Part shown: positions 1-5,482 of the stretch, one piece after another
Position numbering within the stretch: the stretch's first letter is position 1
Layout: each line of letters starts with the position of its first letter
DNA from: SAT2750 sp964476375
GTDB lineage: Bacteria > Planctomycetota > Planctomycetia > Pirellulales > Pirellulaceae
Assembly: GCA_964476375.1 (NCBI GenBank)
Contig: CAYYZW010000256.1
Coordinates: 1-10,805 of the forward strand
Reading direction: 5' to 3'
Length of the DNA: 10,805 nt
Translations under genes and position numbers: made by a program
Notes under the pieces: model-generated
What the model was told of the DNA's origin: nothing
Database searches by the model: none
The model's input: only the letters and a program-made list of their open reading frames with translations

Positions 1-1
1 G

Positions 2-1141
2 CACAGCCGCGCCGGACAACTGACCTGTATGGCCTGGGAGCATCTGGGGAATCGACTCACCGACGTGATGCCGGCACTCGGTACTCATTGTCCCATGACC
101 GACGAGCAGCTGGATCACATGTTTCCGAACCTGCCGCGGGACCTTATTCGCCAGCACCGCTGGCGCGAGGACGTGGTAACGATCGGGGAGGTCCCGGCCG
201 AGTTCGTCATCGAGGTGACCGGGGGGATCTGGTCACGGCCCTGGCCGGCCCAGCTCAACAAGCTGGTCTGGGAAGGGGGGCATGACCTGGTTCTTTCGAT
301 CGGGCAGGTCGTACCGCACGAGGTCGTGGGTATGGCCAACTACAACAAGAACGTCTTTGTCGGAACCGGGGGTGTGGCGGGAATCAATGAAAGCCACTTC
401 ATCGGTGCTGCCTACGGCATGGAACGGATGATGGGTCGTGCCGACACGCCGCTGCGAAGAATCCTGAACTACGCCCAGGACCACTTCTGCCAGCACCTGC
501 CACTGCTCTACGTGCTGACAGTGATCGGCACTGGCCGCGACGGGACACTAGTCACCCGTGGGCTCTTTATCGGGGATGATCATGAGTGTTTTGAACGTGC
601 CTGCGAGCTGTCGGTCCAGGTGAACTTCACCGTGCTCGAGGAACCACTCGAGCGGGTCGTGGTTTACCTGGACCCGGAGGAATTTCACAGCACCTGGCTG
701 GGGAATAAGTCGATTTACCGTACCCGCATGGCGATCGCTGATGAGGGCGAACTTATCGTGCTTGCCCCTGGCGTGGAGACCTTTGGAGAGGATCGGGAGA
801 TTGATCGTTTGATTCGCAAGTACGGTTACCGCACGACGGAGGAAGTGATGCGGCAGATGGAACAGAACGAGGACCTGCAAGCGAACCTCTCGGCCGCCGC
901 CCACCTGATCCATGGCTCGCCCGAGGAACGATTCCGTGTCACCTATTGTCCTGGCCGCCTTTCTCGTGAAGAGATCGAGTCGGTGGGATACGATCACGGG
1001 GACCTGGCTGCCATGTCGGCTCGCTACCCGGTCGACCGGTTGTCCGATGGCTGGCAGGAAACTGCCGATGGGGAGAGATTTTACTTCATTCGAAACCCCG
1101 CGCTGGGACTCTGGGCCTGGAAAGAACGACTGGGAGGCTGA
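2..1141 (+). CDS. LarA-like nickel-pincer racemase/epimerase (DUF2088 family), 5' end cut by window edge
   Basis: Lactate racemase (LarA) family: these enzymes use a nickel-pincer cofactor (NPN) joined to a lysine to racemise or epimerise 2-hydroxy acids. The frame is open to the left edge and the usual N-terminal DxTRP segment is absent, so the gene begins upstream; the ATG at 29 is probably internal. Numbering from that ATG, I see the ALGTHCPMT motif (His20, matching His108 of Lactobacillus LarA), a VVPHEVVG motif (His97, matching His174), Lys107 exactly ten residues on (matching the cofactor-bound Lys184) and His123 sixteen further (matching His200). This spacing is exactly that of LarA and strongly supports a working cofactor site. 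The His20-to-His97 interval is about eleven residues longer than in LarA. No larB, larC or larE cofactor gene lies in the window. The substrate cannot be deduced: lactate, malate, 2-hydroxyglutarate or a sugar acid are all possible. Confidence 0.85.
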   Translation, partial: HSRAGQLTCMAWEHLGNRLTDVMPALGTHCPMTDEQLDHMFPNLPRDLIRQHRWREDVVTIGEVPAEFVIEVTGGIWSRPWPAQLNKLVWEGGHDLVLSIGQVVPHEVVGMANYNKNVFVGTGGVAGINESHFIGAAYGMERMMGRADTPLRRILNYAQDHFCQHLPLLYVLTVIGTGRDGTLVTRGLFIGDDHECFERACELSVQVNFTVLEEPLERVVVYLDPEEFHSTWLGNKSIYRTRMAIADEGELIVLAPGVETFGEDREIDRLIRKYGYRTTEEVMRQMEQNEDLQANLSAAAHLIHGSPEERFRVTYCPGRLSREEIESVGYDHGDLAAMSARYPVDRLSDGWQETADGERFYFIRNPALGLWAWKERLGG

Positions 1142-1207
1142 CCTGGATCGATCCGCTGCAATGAAAAAACCAGTCGGCAGAATGAAGCATCCGCTGGGAT
1201 CGACTTG

Positions 1208-1213
1208 TACAAT
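1208..1213 (+). promoter_or_regulatory. candidate -10 box for the DUF1080 gene
   Basis: TACAAT matches the sigma-70 -10 consensus at 5 of 6 positions and lies about 41 bp before the ATG at 1255. No good -35 box is visible; the nearest is a poor TGAAGC at 1183-1188 with a 19-nt spacer. The same gap also contains the palindrome GGATCGATCC (1145-1154) and two copies of ATCCGCTG (1151-1158 and 1189-1196). The evidence is weak and based on pattern only. Confidence 0.3.
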
Positions 1214-1254
1214 GAACGCCCGTCGTTTTTTTCCGTTTTGAGAGCAATGACACC

Positions 1255-1956
1255 ATGAAGCGCACCAGCAATCTTTTGATTGCCACCATGTTTCTTTTCC
1301 TGGCCGGCACACCACTTGCGGCGCAGGATTCGTCGCGAGGTCATACGCCGCTTTTTGATGGCAAGACGCTCAGTGGCTGGGTTACTCCTGACGGCCAGCC
1401 GGCCTCGGCCGGCTGGGAGGTGGCCGATGGGGTTCTTCACCTGGTCGGCAAGGGATCGGGAATGATCCTCACGGACCAGGAATACCGGGACTTTGACTTG
1501 CGATTTGAGTGGAAGATCACCGAGGGCGGAAACAGTGGGATCAAGTACCGGGTACGGAGTTATGACGGTGCGATCCTGGGAATCGAGTACCAGTTGCTTG
1601 ATGACCCCAAGTACTTTAATGGCAAGATCGGCAAGGGGAGTACCGGCTCGCTTTATGCCCTCTATGCGCCGGTCAGCGAAGGGAATCAGCTTCCCACCCG
1701 GCCACCGGGCGAGTTCAACGAGAGCCGAATCGTGGTACGGGGGAAACGGATCACCCACTGGCTCAACGGGACCAGGCTGGTCTCGGTACACGTTGGCAAT
1801 GCCAACTGGCACGCTCGAGTGGCCGAGAGCAAATTCAAGGATCGGCAGGGATTCGGAGAGAACCGGTCGGGCCTGATCATGCTGCAGGAACACGGCAGCG
1901 AGGTCTGGTTCCGAAATATCACGATCAAGCAGCTGGGGCGGTCGGCACGGCAGTAG
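1255..1956 (+). CDS. secreted DUF1080 protein (3-keto-disaccharide hydrolase family)
   Basis: DUF1080 (PF06439) has a concanavalin-like beta-sandwich fold; characterised members cleave 3-keto glycosides. The 233-residue protein begins with a signal peptide (Lys-Arg, hydrophobic residues 7-19, likely cut after Leu-Ala-Ala near residue 23). Family motifs follow in order: LFDGKTLSGW (33-42), a GNSGIKYR segment (about 92-99), GIEYQLLDD (109-117), TGSLYALYAP (130-139), a HWLNG strand (168-172) and the closing EVWFRNITIK (216-225). The length is typical for a single-domain member. The ATG is chosen because the signal peptide follows directly; a weak GAGAG stands 10 nt upstream. It lies 113 bp after the LarA-like gene on the same strand, so a shared transcript is possible. 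It converges on the DUF1501 gene with a 6-bp gap. The family is certain; the substrate is not known. Confidence 0.9.
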   Translation: MKRTSNLLIATMFLFLAGTPLAAQDSSRGHTPLFDGKTLSGWVTPDGQPASAGWEVADGVLHLVGKGSGMILTDQEYRDFDLRFEWKITEGGNSGIKYRVRSYDGAILGIEYQLLDDPKYFNGKIGKGSTGSLYALYAPVSEGNQLPTRPPGEFNESRIVVRGKRITHWLNGTRLVSVHVGNANWHARVAESKFKDRQGFGENRSGLIMLQEHGSEVWFRNITIKQLGRSARQ

Positions 1957-1962
1957 GGCGTA

Positions 1963-3342
1963 CTATGTGAGAGGCAGGATTTTTCCGTGGCTGACAGGGA
2001 AGGGCCGGTCAAGCACATCGCGAATCACGGTCCGGGGTGAGATTCCCAGGCAATCGTAGATCGTGGCGTGAATATCCTCGGGGCGACAGGGGCGATCCAT
2101 GGGGAGCGCCGCTTTACTGTCACTGCTGCCGTAGACCTGGCCGCCCTGGATCCCACCGCCGGCCATCACCAGCGAGTAAACGCCGGGGTAATGGTCCCGA
2201 CCTGCATTCCCGTTGATCTTGGGTGTGCGGCCAAAGTCTGTCAGCATCACGACCAGGGTCGCGTCCAGCATGCCTCGGTTTTCCAGGTCCACCAGCAGGG
2301 AGGAGAAGCCACGGTCAAAGACCGGCAAGAGGCGGTTCTTGAGTCGGTTGAAGTTATCACCGTGGGTGTCCCACATGTCTCCCGATCCACCGTTGAGGTC
2401 CCCGGCTGAGCAGCAGACCTGGACAATCGGTACGCCCGCCTCGACCAGTCGTCGGGCCAGCAGCAGGCTCTGTCCACCAATATGGTCGCCATAGGATTCC
2501 CGCACGCGGGCATCTTCCCTCTCCAGGTCATAGGCATGCCTGATACCATTACTGAGCAGCATGTCGGTTGCCAGCTGACGGAAATGGGTAAACCCGGCGA
2601 AGTCATCCTCCGTGCTGAGCGGTTGTTCAAGTTCCTTGCGAAGGGATGTGCGAGAGCCAATTCGCTCAAAATCAATGTCCGCATTCAGATCCAGAACCTC
2701 TGAACCGAGGGTTCGCGAGACCCCCCCCCAGGCCGTACCGGCCGGTGTGCGGAGGACGATCGGGTCATACTTGATTCCCAGCCATCCCCCGTACTCGCCG
2801 GCCTGCAGCGTGCCGTTGTCCACCAGCGGGTAGGGTAGCCGGATTGCTCCGGGAACCCCTCGTGGGGCTGAACGCAGCCTGGAAACAACGGCCGCCAGGC
2901 TTGGCCAGTCCGTTGCCGTGGGGGACAGGTTTGCCGCCGTCGTGGCTGCCGGAGGGGCATGGCCGGTGAGGTTGTAGAACATTCCCTTGCCATGGGCAGA
3001 ACTCTCGTGGTGGACCGACCGGATCACGGCCAGCTTGTCCATCTGCGCAGCCAGCAGTGGAATATGTTCCCCCACTCGAATTCCGGGGACGACCGTGTCG
3101 ATTGGCGAAAAGGTGCTGCGAATACCCTGCGGGGCCTCGGGCTTGATGTCAAATGTCTCGTGGTGACTGATCCCGCCCCAGCAGTAGATCACGATACACT
3201 GCTTGGCCTTGCCCCCGGTGCCGGCCAGCCTGTCGGCCCGGGCATGCTGCTGAAGCTGCAGCCAGCCAGGAAGCGAGAGTCCCAGCGCACCTGCACCTGT
3301 CTGCAGCATGCGACGTCGTGAGAATTGGTGTCGGTGTTTCAT
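1963..3342 (-). CDS. DUF1501 protein with Tat signal (alkaline-phosphatase-like fold)
   Basis: DUF1501 proteins are abundant in planctomycetes and have an alkaline phosphatase/sulfatase-like fold, but their role is not established. The 459-residue product starts with a twin-arginine signal: Ser8-Arg9-Arg10-Arg11-Met12-Leu13, then a hydrophobic stretch ending near residue 25. Hallmarks are WGGISHHETFDIKPEAP soon after the signal, a HIPLLAAQMDKLAVIRSVHH segment, WDTHGDNF, and near the C terminus TDFGRTPKINGNAGRDHYPG followed by AGGGIQGGQVYG. I chose the ATG at 3342 over a TTG 13 codons upstream because it puts the Tat motif at the usual place. No good Shine-Dalgarno sequence precedes it. It lies 152 bp downstream of the Gfo/Idh/MocA gene on the same strand. 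DUF1501 genes are often beside DUF1549/DUF1553 cytochrome-type genes; none is here. A run of nine G occurs in the coding strand at codons 205-208. Confidence 0.93.
   Translation of the reverse strand: MKHRHQFSRRRMLQTGAGALGLSLPGWLQLQQHARADRLAGTGGKAKQCIVIYCWGGISHHETFDIKPEAPQGIRSTFSPIDTVVPGIRVGEHIPLLAAQMDKLAVIRSVHHESSAHGKGMFYNLTGHAPPAATTAANLSPTATDWPSLAAVVSRLRSAPRGVPGAIRLPYPLVDNGTLQAGEYGGWLGIKYDPIVLRTPAGTAWGGVSRTLGSEVLDLNADIDFERIGSRTSLRKELEQPLSTEDDFAGFTHFRQLATDMLLSNGIRHAYDLEREDARVRESYGDHIGGQSLLLARRLVEAGVPIVQVCCSAGDLNGGSGDMWDTHGDNFNRLKNRLLPVFDRGFSSLLVDLENRGMLDATLVVMLTDFGRTPKINGNAGRDHYPGVYSLVMAGGGIQGGQVYGSSDSKAALPMDRPCRPEDIHATIYDCLGISPRTVIRDVLDRPFPVSHGKILPLT
2721..2729 (-). repeat. nine-base G homopolymer inside the DUF1501 gene
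   Basis: The plus strand shows nine consecutive C, read as G on the coding strand across codons 205-208 (Trp-Gly-Gly-Val). The frame stays open through it. Tracts of this length can slip in replication or be miscounted in sequencing, so it is a possible switch point or assembly weak spot. Confidence 0.9.
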
Positions 3343-3389
3343 TACTTCGTGGCAGGGAATGGAGAATTCACCGTGATACAAGCAGGTGT

Positions 3390-3395
3390 ATTATA
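3390..3395 (-). promoter_or_regulatory. candidate -10 box for the DUF1501 gene
   Basis: On the minus strand this is a perfect TATAAT, 47 nt upstream of the ATG at 3342, so transcription would begin near 3383 with a leader of about 40 nt. No convincing -35 box is found at 16-18 nt; a TTGCGA lies too far away (23 nt). The perfect -10 suggests that the DUF1501 gene can be transcribed separately from the Gfo/Idh/MocA gene upstream. Confidence 0.45.
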
Positions 3396-3424
3396 GCGAC
3401 AGTTCTCTATCATGCTTATCGCAA

Positions 3425-3469
3425 ATCCGCGCGGATCCGCTTGAGTGTCGATCTTCCGGAAAAGACACT
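3425..3469. repeat. cluster of palindromes between the Gfo/Idh/MocA and DUF1501 genes
   Basis: Three symmetric elements lie close together: ATCCGCGCGGAT (3425-3436, perfect 12-bp palindrome), GCGGATCCGC (3431-3440, perfect 10-bp palindrome overlapping the first), and AGTGTC/GACACT arms (3444-3449 and 3464-3469) that enclose the palindrome TTCCGGAA (3454-3461). No T-tract follows on the minus strand, so this is not a classical intrinsic terminator. It sits just upstream of the candidate DUF1501 -10 box and may be an operator or a transcript-end hairpin. The palindromes are seen directly; the role is inference. Confidence 0.4.
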
Positions 3470-3494
3470 TCCTTTGGGGGGGAGGATTTTCCTG

Positions 3495-4505
3495 TTACTG
3501 GCCGGGATCCACTTCCACCACCTGCCCAGTGCGAGCAGAATGGTCCAGGGCATCCACCACTCGCTGGTTGGCGATCGTGATCTGAGGCCACTGGTCGTCG
3601 AGCGTGCCACTTCGCACGATCTGGCAGAAATGATCGACCATGCATTCTTCCTGGATCAAGGGCTCGGAAACATGCTCGGACGATGTGCCCTCTGCATCAT
3701 GAACCCAGTAGCGGGGCCGGCCGGGATCCCAGGGAGCCAGGAAATCATCACAGACCACTGTCCCCCTGGTTCCAGTGATCTCCATCCACTTGCGGCGGGT
3801 GAGATTGAAGGCGCAGTCGAAACTGGCCATCACGTCGCCCGGGTACCAGAGTGTGGCACTCAACCGCATGTCGACATCGTTCAGATACTGGCCACTTCCC
3901 AGCACCCGTTCCGGGAGCGAGTCGAATGCCCAGAGCGTGGCCCGGATGTTGTACCAGCCCAGGTCCATCAGGGATCCACCGCCCCGTGTGCGGTCATAGC
4001 GGAGTTCATCCTCGATCGGGTCAAGCATGATCGTGAATGCCGAGGTGACTCGGGATAATTCTCCCAGTTGACCGGACTGGAGGACGCGTTTCATGTCTGT
4101 TGCCCGTGGACTATGGACCCACATCGTGGAGTCCATCAGTTGAACGTGGTTCTCGCGGCAGGCCGCTGCCATTTCTTCTGCCTGGCTGGCATTCATGGCG
4201 ATCGGTTTTTCGCATAGCACGTGCTTGCCGTGCTCGGCCGCCCTGATGGTCCACTCGTGGTGCATCGACGGGGGCAGGGGGATGTAGATGGCATCGAGAG
4301 TCTCGTCGTCGAGTAATGCCTGGTAACCCTCGGTACTCTCGGGAATATTGTGCTCGGCCCCCCAGCTGGCAGCCTGCTCTCCCCTGCGGCTGGCAATCAC
4401 GCTTGCCTCGGCACCTTCCACAGCCTGCATCGCGCGTGAAACCTTCGTTGCGATGCGGGCGGTCCCCATGATGCCCCAGCGTACCGTCTGTCGTTCCTCG
4501 TGCAT
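3495..4505 (-). CDS. Gfo/Idh/MocA family NAD(P)-dependent oxidoreductase, cytoplasmic
   Basis: Members oxidise or reduce sugars, inositols or related polyols with NAD(P). The 336-residue protein opens with a Rossmann fold (WGIMGTARIA near residues 9-18), has the family's CEKP motif with the catalytic lysine (HVLCEKPIAMN, about residues 102-112), and a second-domain motif GGGSLMDLGWYNIRA whose DxGxY pattern resembles dihydrodiol dehydrogenase and D-xylose/glucose-fructose oxidoreductase relatives. There is no Tat or Sec signal, unlike many planctomycete relatives, so it should act in the cytoplasm. The frame extends 92 codons further upstream, but that part is low-complexity and overlaps the divergent gene; I chose the ATG at 4505 because the Rossmann strand starts right after it and AGGA (plus-strand 4514-4517) lies 8 nt before. 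It is divergent from the BPL_N gene and precedes DUF1501. The substrate is unknown. Confidence 0.92.
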   Translation of the reverse strand: MHEERQTVRWGIMGTARIATKVSRAMQAVEGAEASVIASRRGEQAASWGAEHNIPESTEGYQALLDDETLDAIYIPLPPSMHHEWTIRAAEHGKHVLCEKPIAMNASQAEEMAAACRENHVQLMDSTMWVHSPRATDMKRVLQSGQLGELSRVTSAFTIMLDPIEDELRYDRTRGGGSLMDLGWYNIRATLWAFDSLPERVLGSGQYLNDVDMRLSATLWYPGDVMASFDCAFNLTRRKWMEITGTRGTVVCDDFLAPWDPGRPRYWVHDAEGTSSEHVSEPLIQEECMVDHFCQIVRSGTLDDQWPQITIANQRVVDALDHSARTGQVVEVDPGQ

Positions 4506-4562
4506 GTTTGTTTTCCTGACCTTGCCGGCTGTCGTGGTAACCCATTTGCCCGCACGTAATCT

Positions 4563-4652
4563 ACCGGTATTGGCGACCGGTTTCACCCTGGGCAGCGCAG
4601 ATGACTTGTGTCCTGACCAGCCCAATGAAATAATCGATCCCGACAGATGTCG
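4563..4652. repeat. inverted repeats in the divergent Gfo/Idh/MocA-BPL_N intergenic region
   Basis: Two copies of the self-complementary hexamer ACCGGT (4563-4568 and 4576-4581) are separated by 7 bp and can also pair as a stem. Further right, CGACA-GA-TGTCG (4641-4652) is a perfect 5-bp inverted repeat placed at the predicted transcription start of the BPL_N gene. Such symmetric sites in a divergent promoter region suit a dimeric regulator, but no consensus I recognise is present. Confidence 0.35.
4606..4634 (+). promoter_or_regulatory. candidate sigma-70-type promoter for the BPL_N-SGNH unit
   Basis: TTGTGT (4606-4611) and AATAAT (4629-4634) are separated by exactly 17 nt. The -10 matches consensus at 5 of 6 positions and the -35 at 3 of 6. 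Transcription would start near 4641, giving a leader of about 32 nt before the ATG at 4673. A strong AGGGAG ribosome site follows at 4661-4666. Confidence 0.45.
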
Positions 4653-4672
4653 ACTTTTGTAGGGAGAACTTG

Positions 4673-5479
4673 ATGTTGAAAATCCACCTCGCGTCCTCAC
4701 AGAAGGCAGGCCTGGCCCTGCTGCTCGTCGGCCTCTGGATCCTGTGCCAGCCCACCAGTGCCCGTTCTGCCGATCCTGCACCTGTCCGTGTGGCGGTTTA
4801 TACCGGAGGGGGGACCGGCAAGAGCAAGGTCAATCTCCTGATGGCACTGCGAAGTTTTCCCAGCCTGGTGGTCACCGAAGTGACTGCCGAGGAGATTCAG
4901 TCGGGCAAGCTGAAAGAGTTCGACGTCGTCTGTCACCCGGGAGGAAGCGGGAGTGGACAGGCCAAGGCACTGGGTGACGAGGGGAAGAGTGCGATACGTG
5001 ATTTTGTCGGGCAGGGAGGGGGTTTTGTCGGCTTCTGTGCAGGAGCTTACCTGGCAACCAATGACTACAGCTGGTCCCTGGGAATCCTGGACGCCAAGGT
5101 GGTCGACAAGAAGCACTGGGCACGGGGAATGGGCCAGGTGACGTTAACCATGACACCACGTGGGCAGTCGGTACTGGAGATCAAGCAACCGACGCTGGAC
5201 ATTTTCTACGGGCAGGGTCCTCTGCTGCAGCCAAACGAGGATCCGGGAACACCAGATTATGTTCCGCTGGCCATTTACAAGACAGAAATTGCACGTAACG
5301 GTGCCCCGGAGGGCGTGATGCCAGGAACAACCGCGATCGCTGCGGGCACGTTTGGCGAGGGGAGAGTTTTTTGTTTCAGCCCCCACCCTGAAAAAACCGG
5401 TGGGCTGGATCGCTGGGTTCGCCAGGCTGTGCTGTACAGTGCCGGACAACTGGAAAAGAAACCCGCAGGCAAGGAGTAG
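4673..5479 (+). CDS. secreted BPL_N/class I glutamine-amidotransferase-like protein
   Basis: The fold matches the biotin-protein-ligase N-terminal (BPL_N) family, a branch of class I glutamine amidotransferase-like proteins. The 268-residue product has a signal peptide (hydrophobic residues about 13-25, probable cut after Ala-Arg-Ser-Ala near 33). Next come the VAVYTGGGTGKS strand, HPGGSGSG, and the nucleophile elbow GFVGFCAGAYLA with Cys122. Near the C terminus FSPHPE supplies His238 and Glu240, the same HPE arrangement as in class I amidotransferases, so a Cys-His-Glu triad looks intact. No synthetase domain is attached, and export makes an amidotransferase role unlikely; a hydrolase or binding role is as likely. 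A TTG one codon earlier is possible, but the ATG at 4673 has AGGGAG 6 nt upstream. The SGNH gene begins 3 bp after its stop, so the two are very probably co-translated. Confidence 0.85.
   Translation: MLKIHLASSQKAGLALLLVGLWILCQPTSARSADPAPVRVAVYTGGGTGKSKVNLLMALRSFPSLVVTEVTAEEIQSGKLKEFDVVCHPGGSGSGQAKALGDEGKSAIRDFVGQGGGFVGFCAGAYLATNDYSWSLGILDAKVVDKKHWARGMGQVTLTMTPRGQSVLEIKQPTLDIFYGQGPLLQPNEDPGTPDYVPLAIYKTEIARNGAPEGVMPGTTAIAAGTFGEGRVFCFSPHPEKTGGLDRWVRQAVLYSAGQLEKKPAGKE
5471..5476 (+). promoter_or_regulatory. ribosome binding site of the SGNH gene, inside the end of the BPL_N gene
   Basis: AAGGAG forms the last sense codons of the BPL_N gene and lies 6 nt before the ATG at 5483. This strong site fixes the SGNH start and indicates translational coupling of the two genes. 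Confidence 0.75.
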
Positions 5480-5482
5480 GGG

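Noticed and set aside
1201..1232. Possible intrinsic terminator of the LarA-like gene: CGAC/GTCG arms before seven T
   Set aside because: The stem is only 4 bp with a 17-nt loop and includes the candidate -10 box; it is too weak to call.
548..1893. Long minus-strand open frames opposite the LarA-like and DUF1080 genes (up to 270 codons)
   Set aside because: They lie wholly against two well-supported genes, cross the intergenic gap without respecting either boundary, and their translations show no domain motif or signal. GC-rich sequence produces such open antisense frames.
1953..1984. Possible terminator at the DUF1080 end (AGTA/TACT arms, then a T5 run)
   Set aside because: The stem is 4 bp and AT-rich, and the T-run is 15 bp away and inside the DUF1501 coding sequence.
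3318..4058. Plus-strand open frame of 246 codons opposite the Gfo/Idh/MocA gene
   Set aside because: It begins inside the DUF1501 N terminus, runs through the intergenic gap and into a strongly supported gene, and its translation matches no family I recognise.
4506..4781. 92-codon N-terminal extension of the Gfo/Idh/MocA protein
   Set aside because: The extension is unlike a signal peptide, overlaps the start of the divergent BPL_N gene, and the Rossmann fold begins right after the internal ATG at 4505, which has an AGGA at good spacing.
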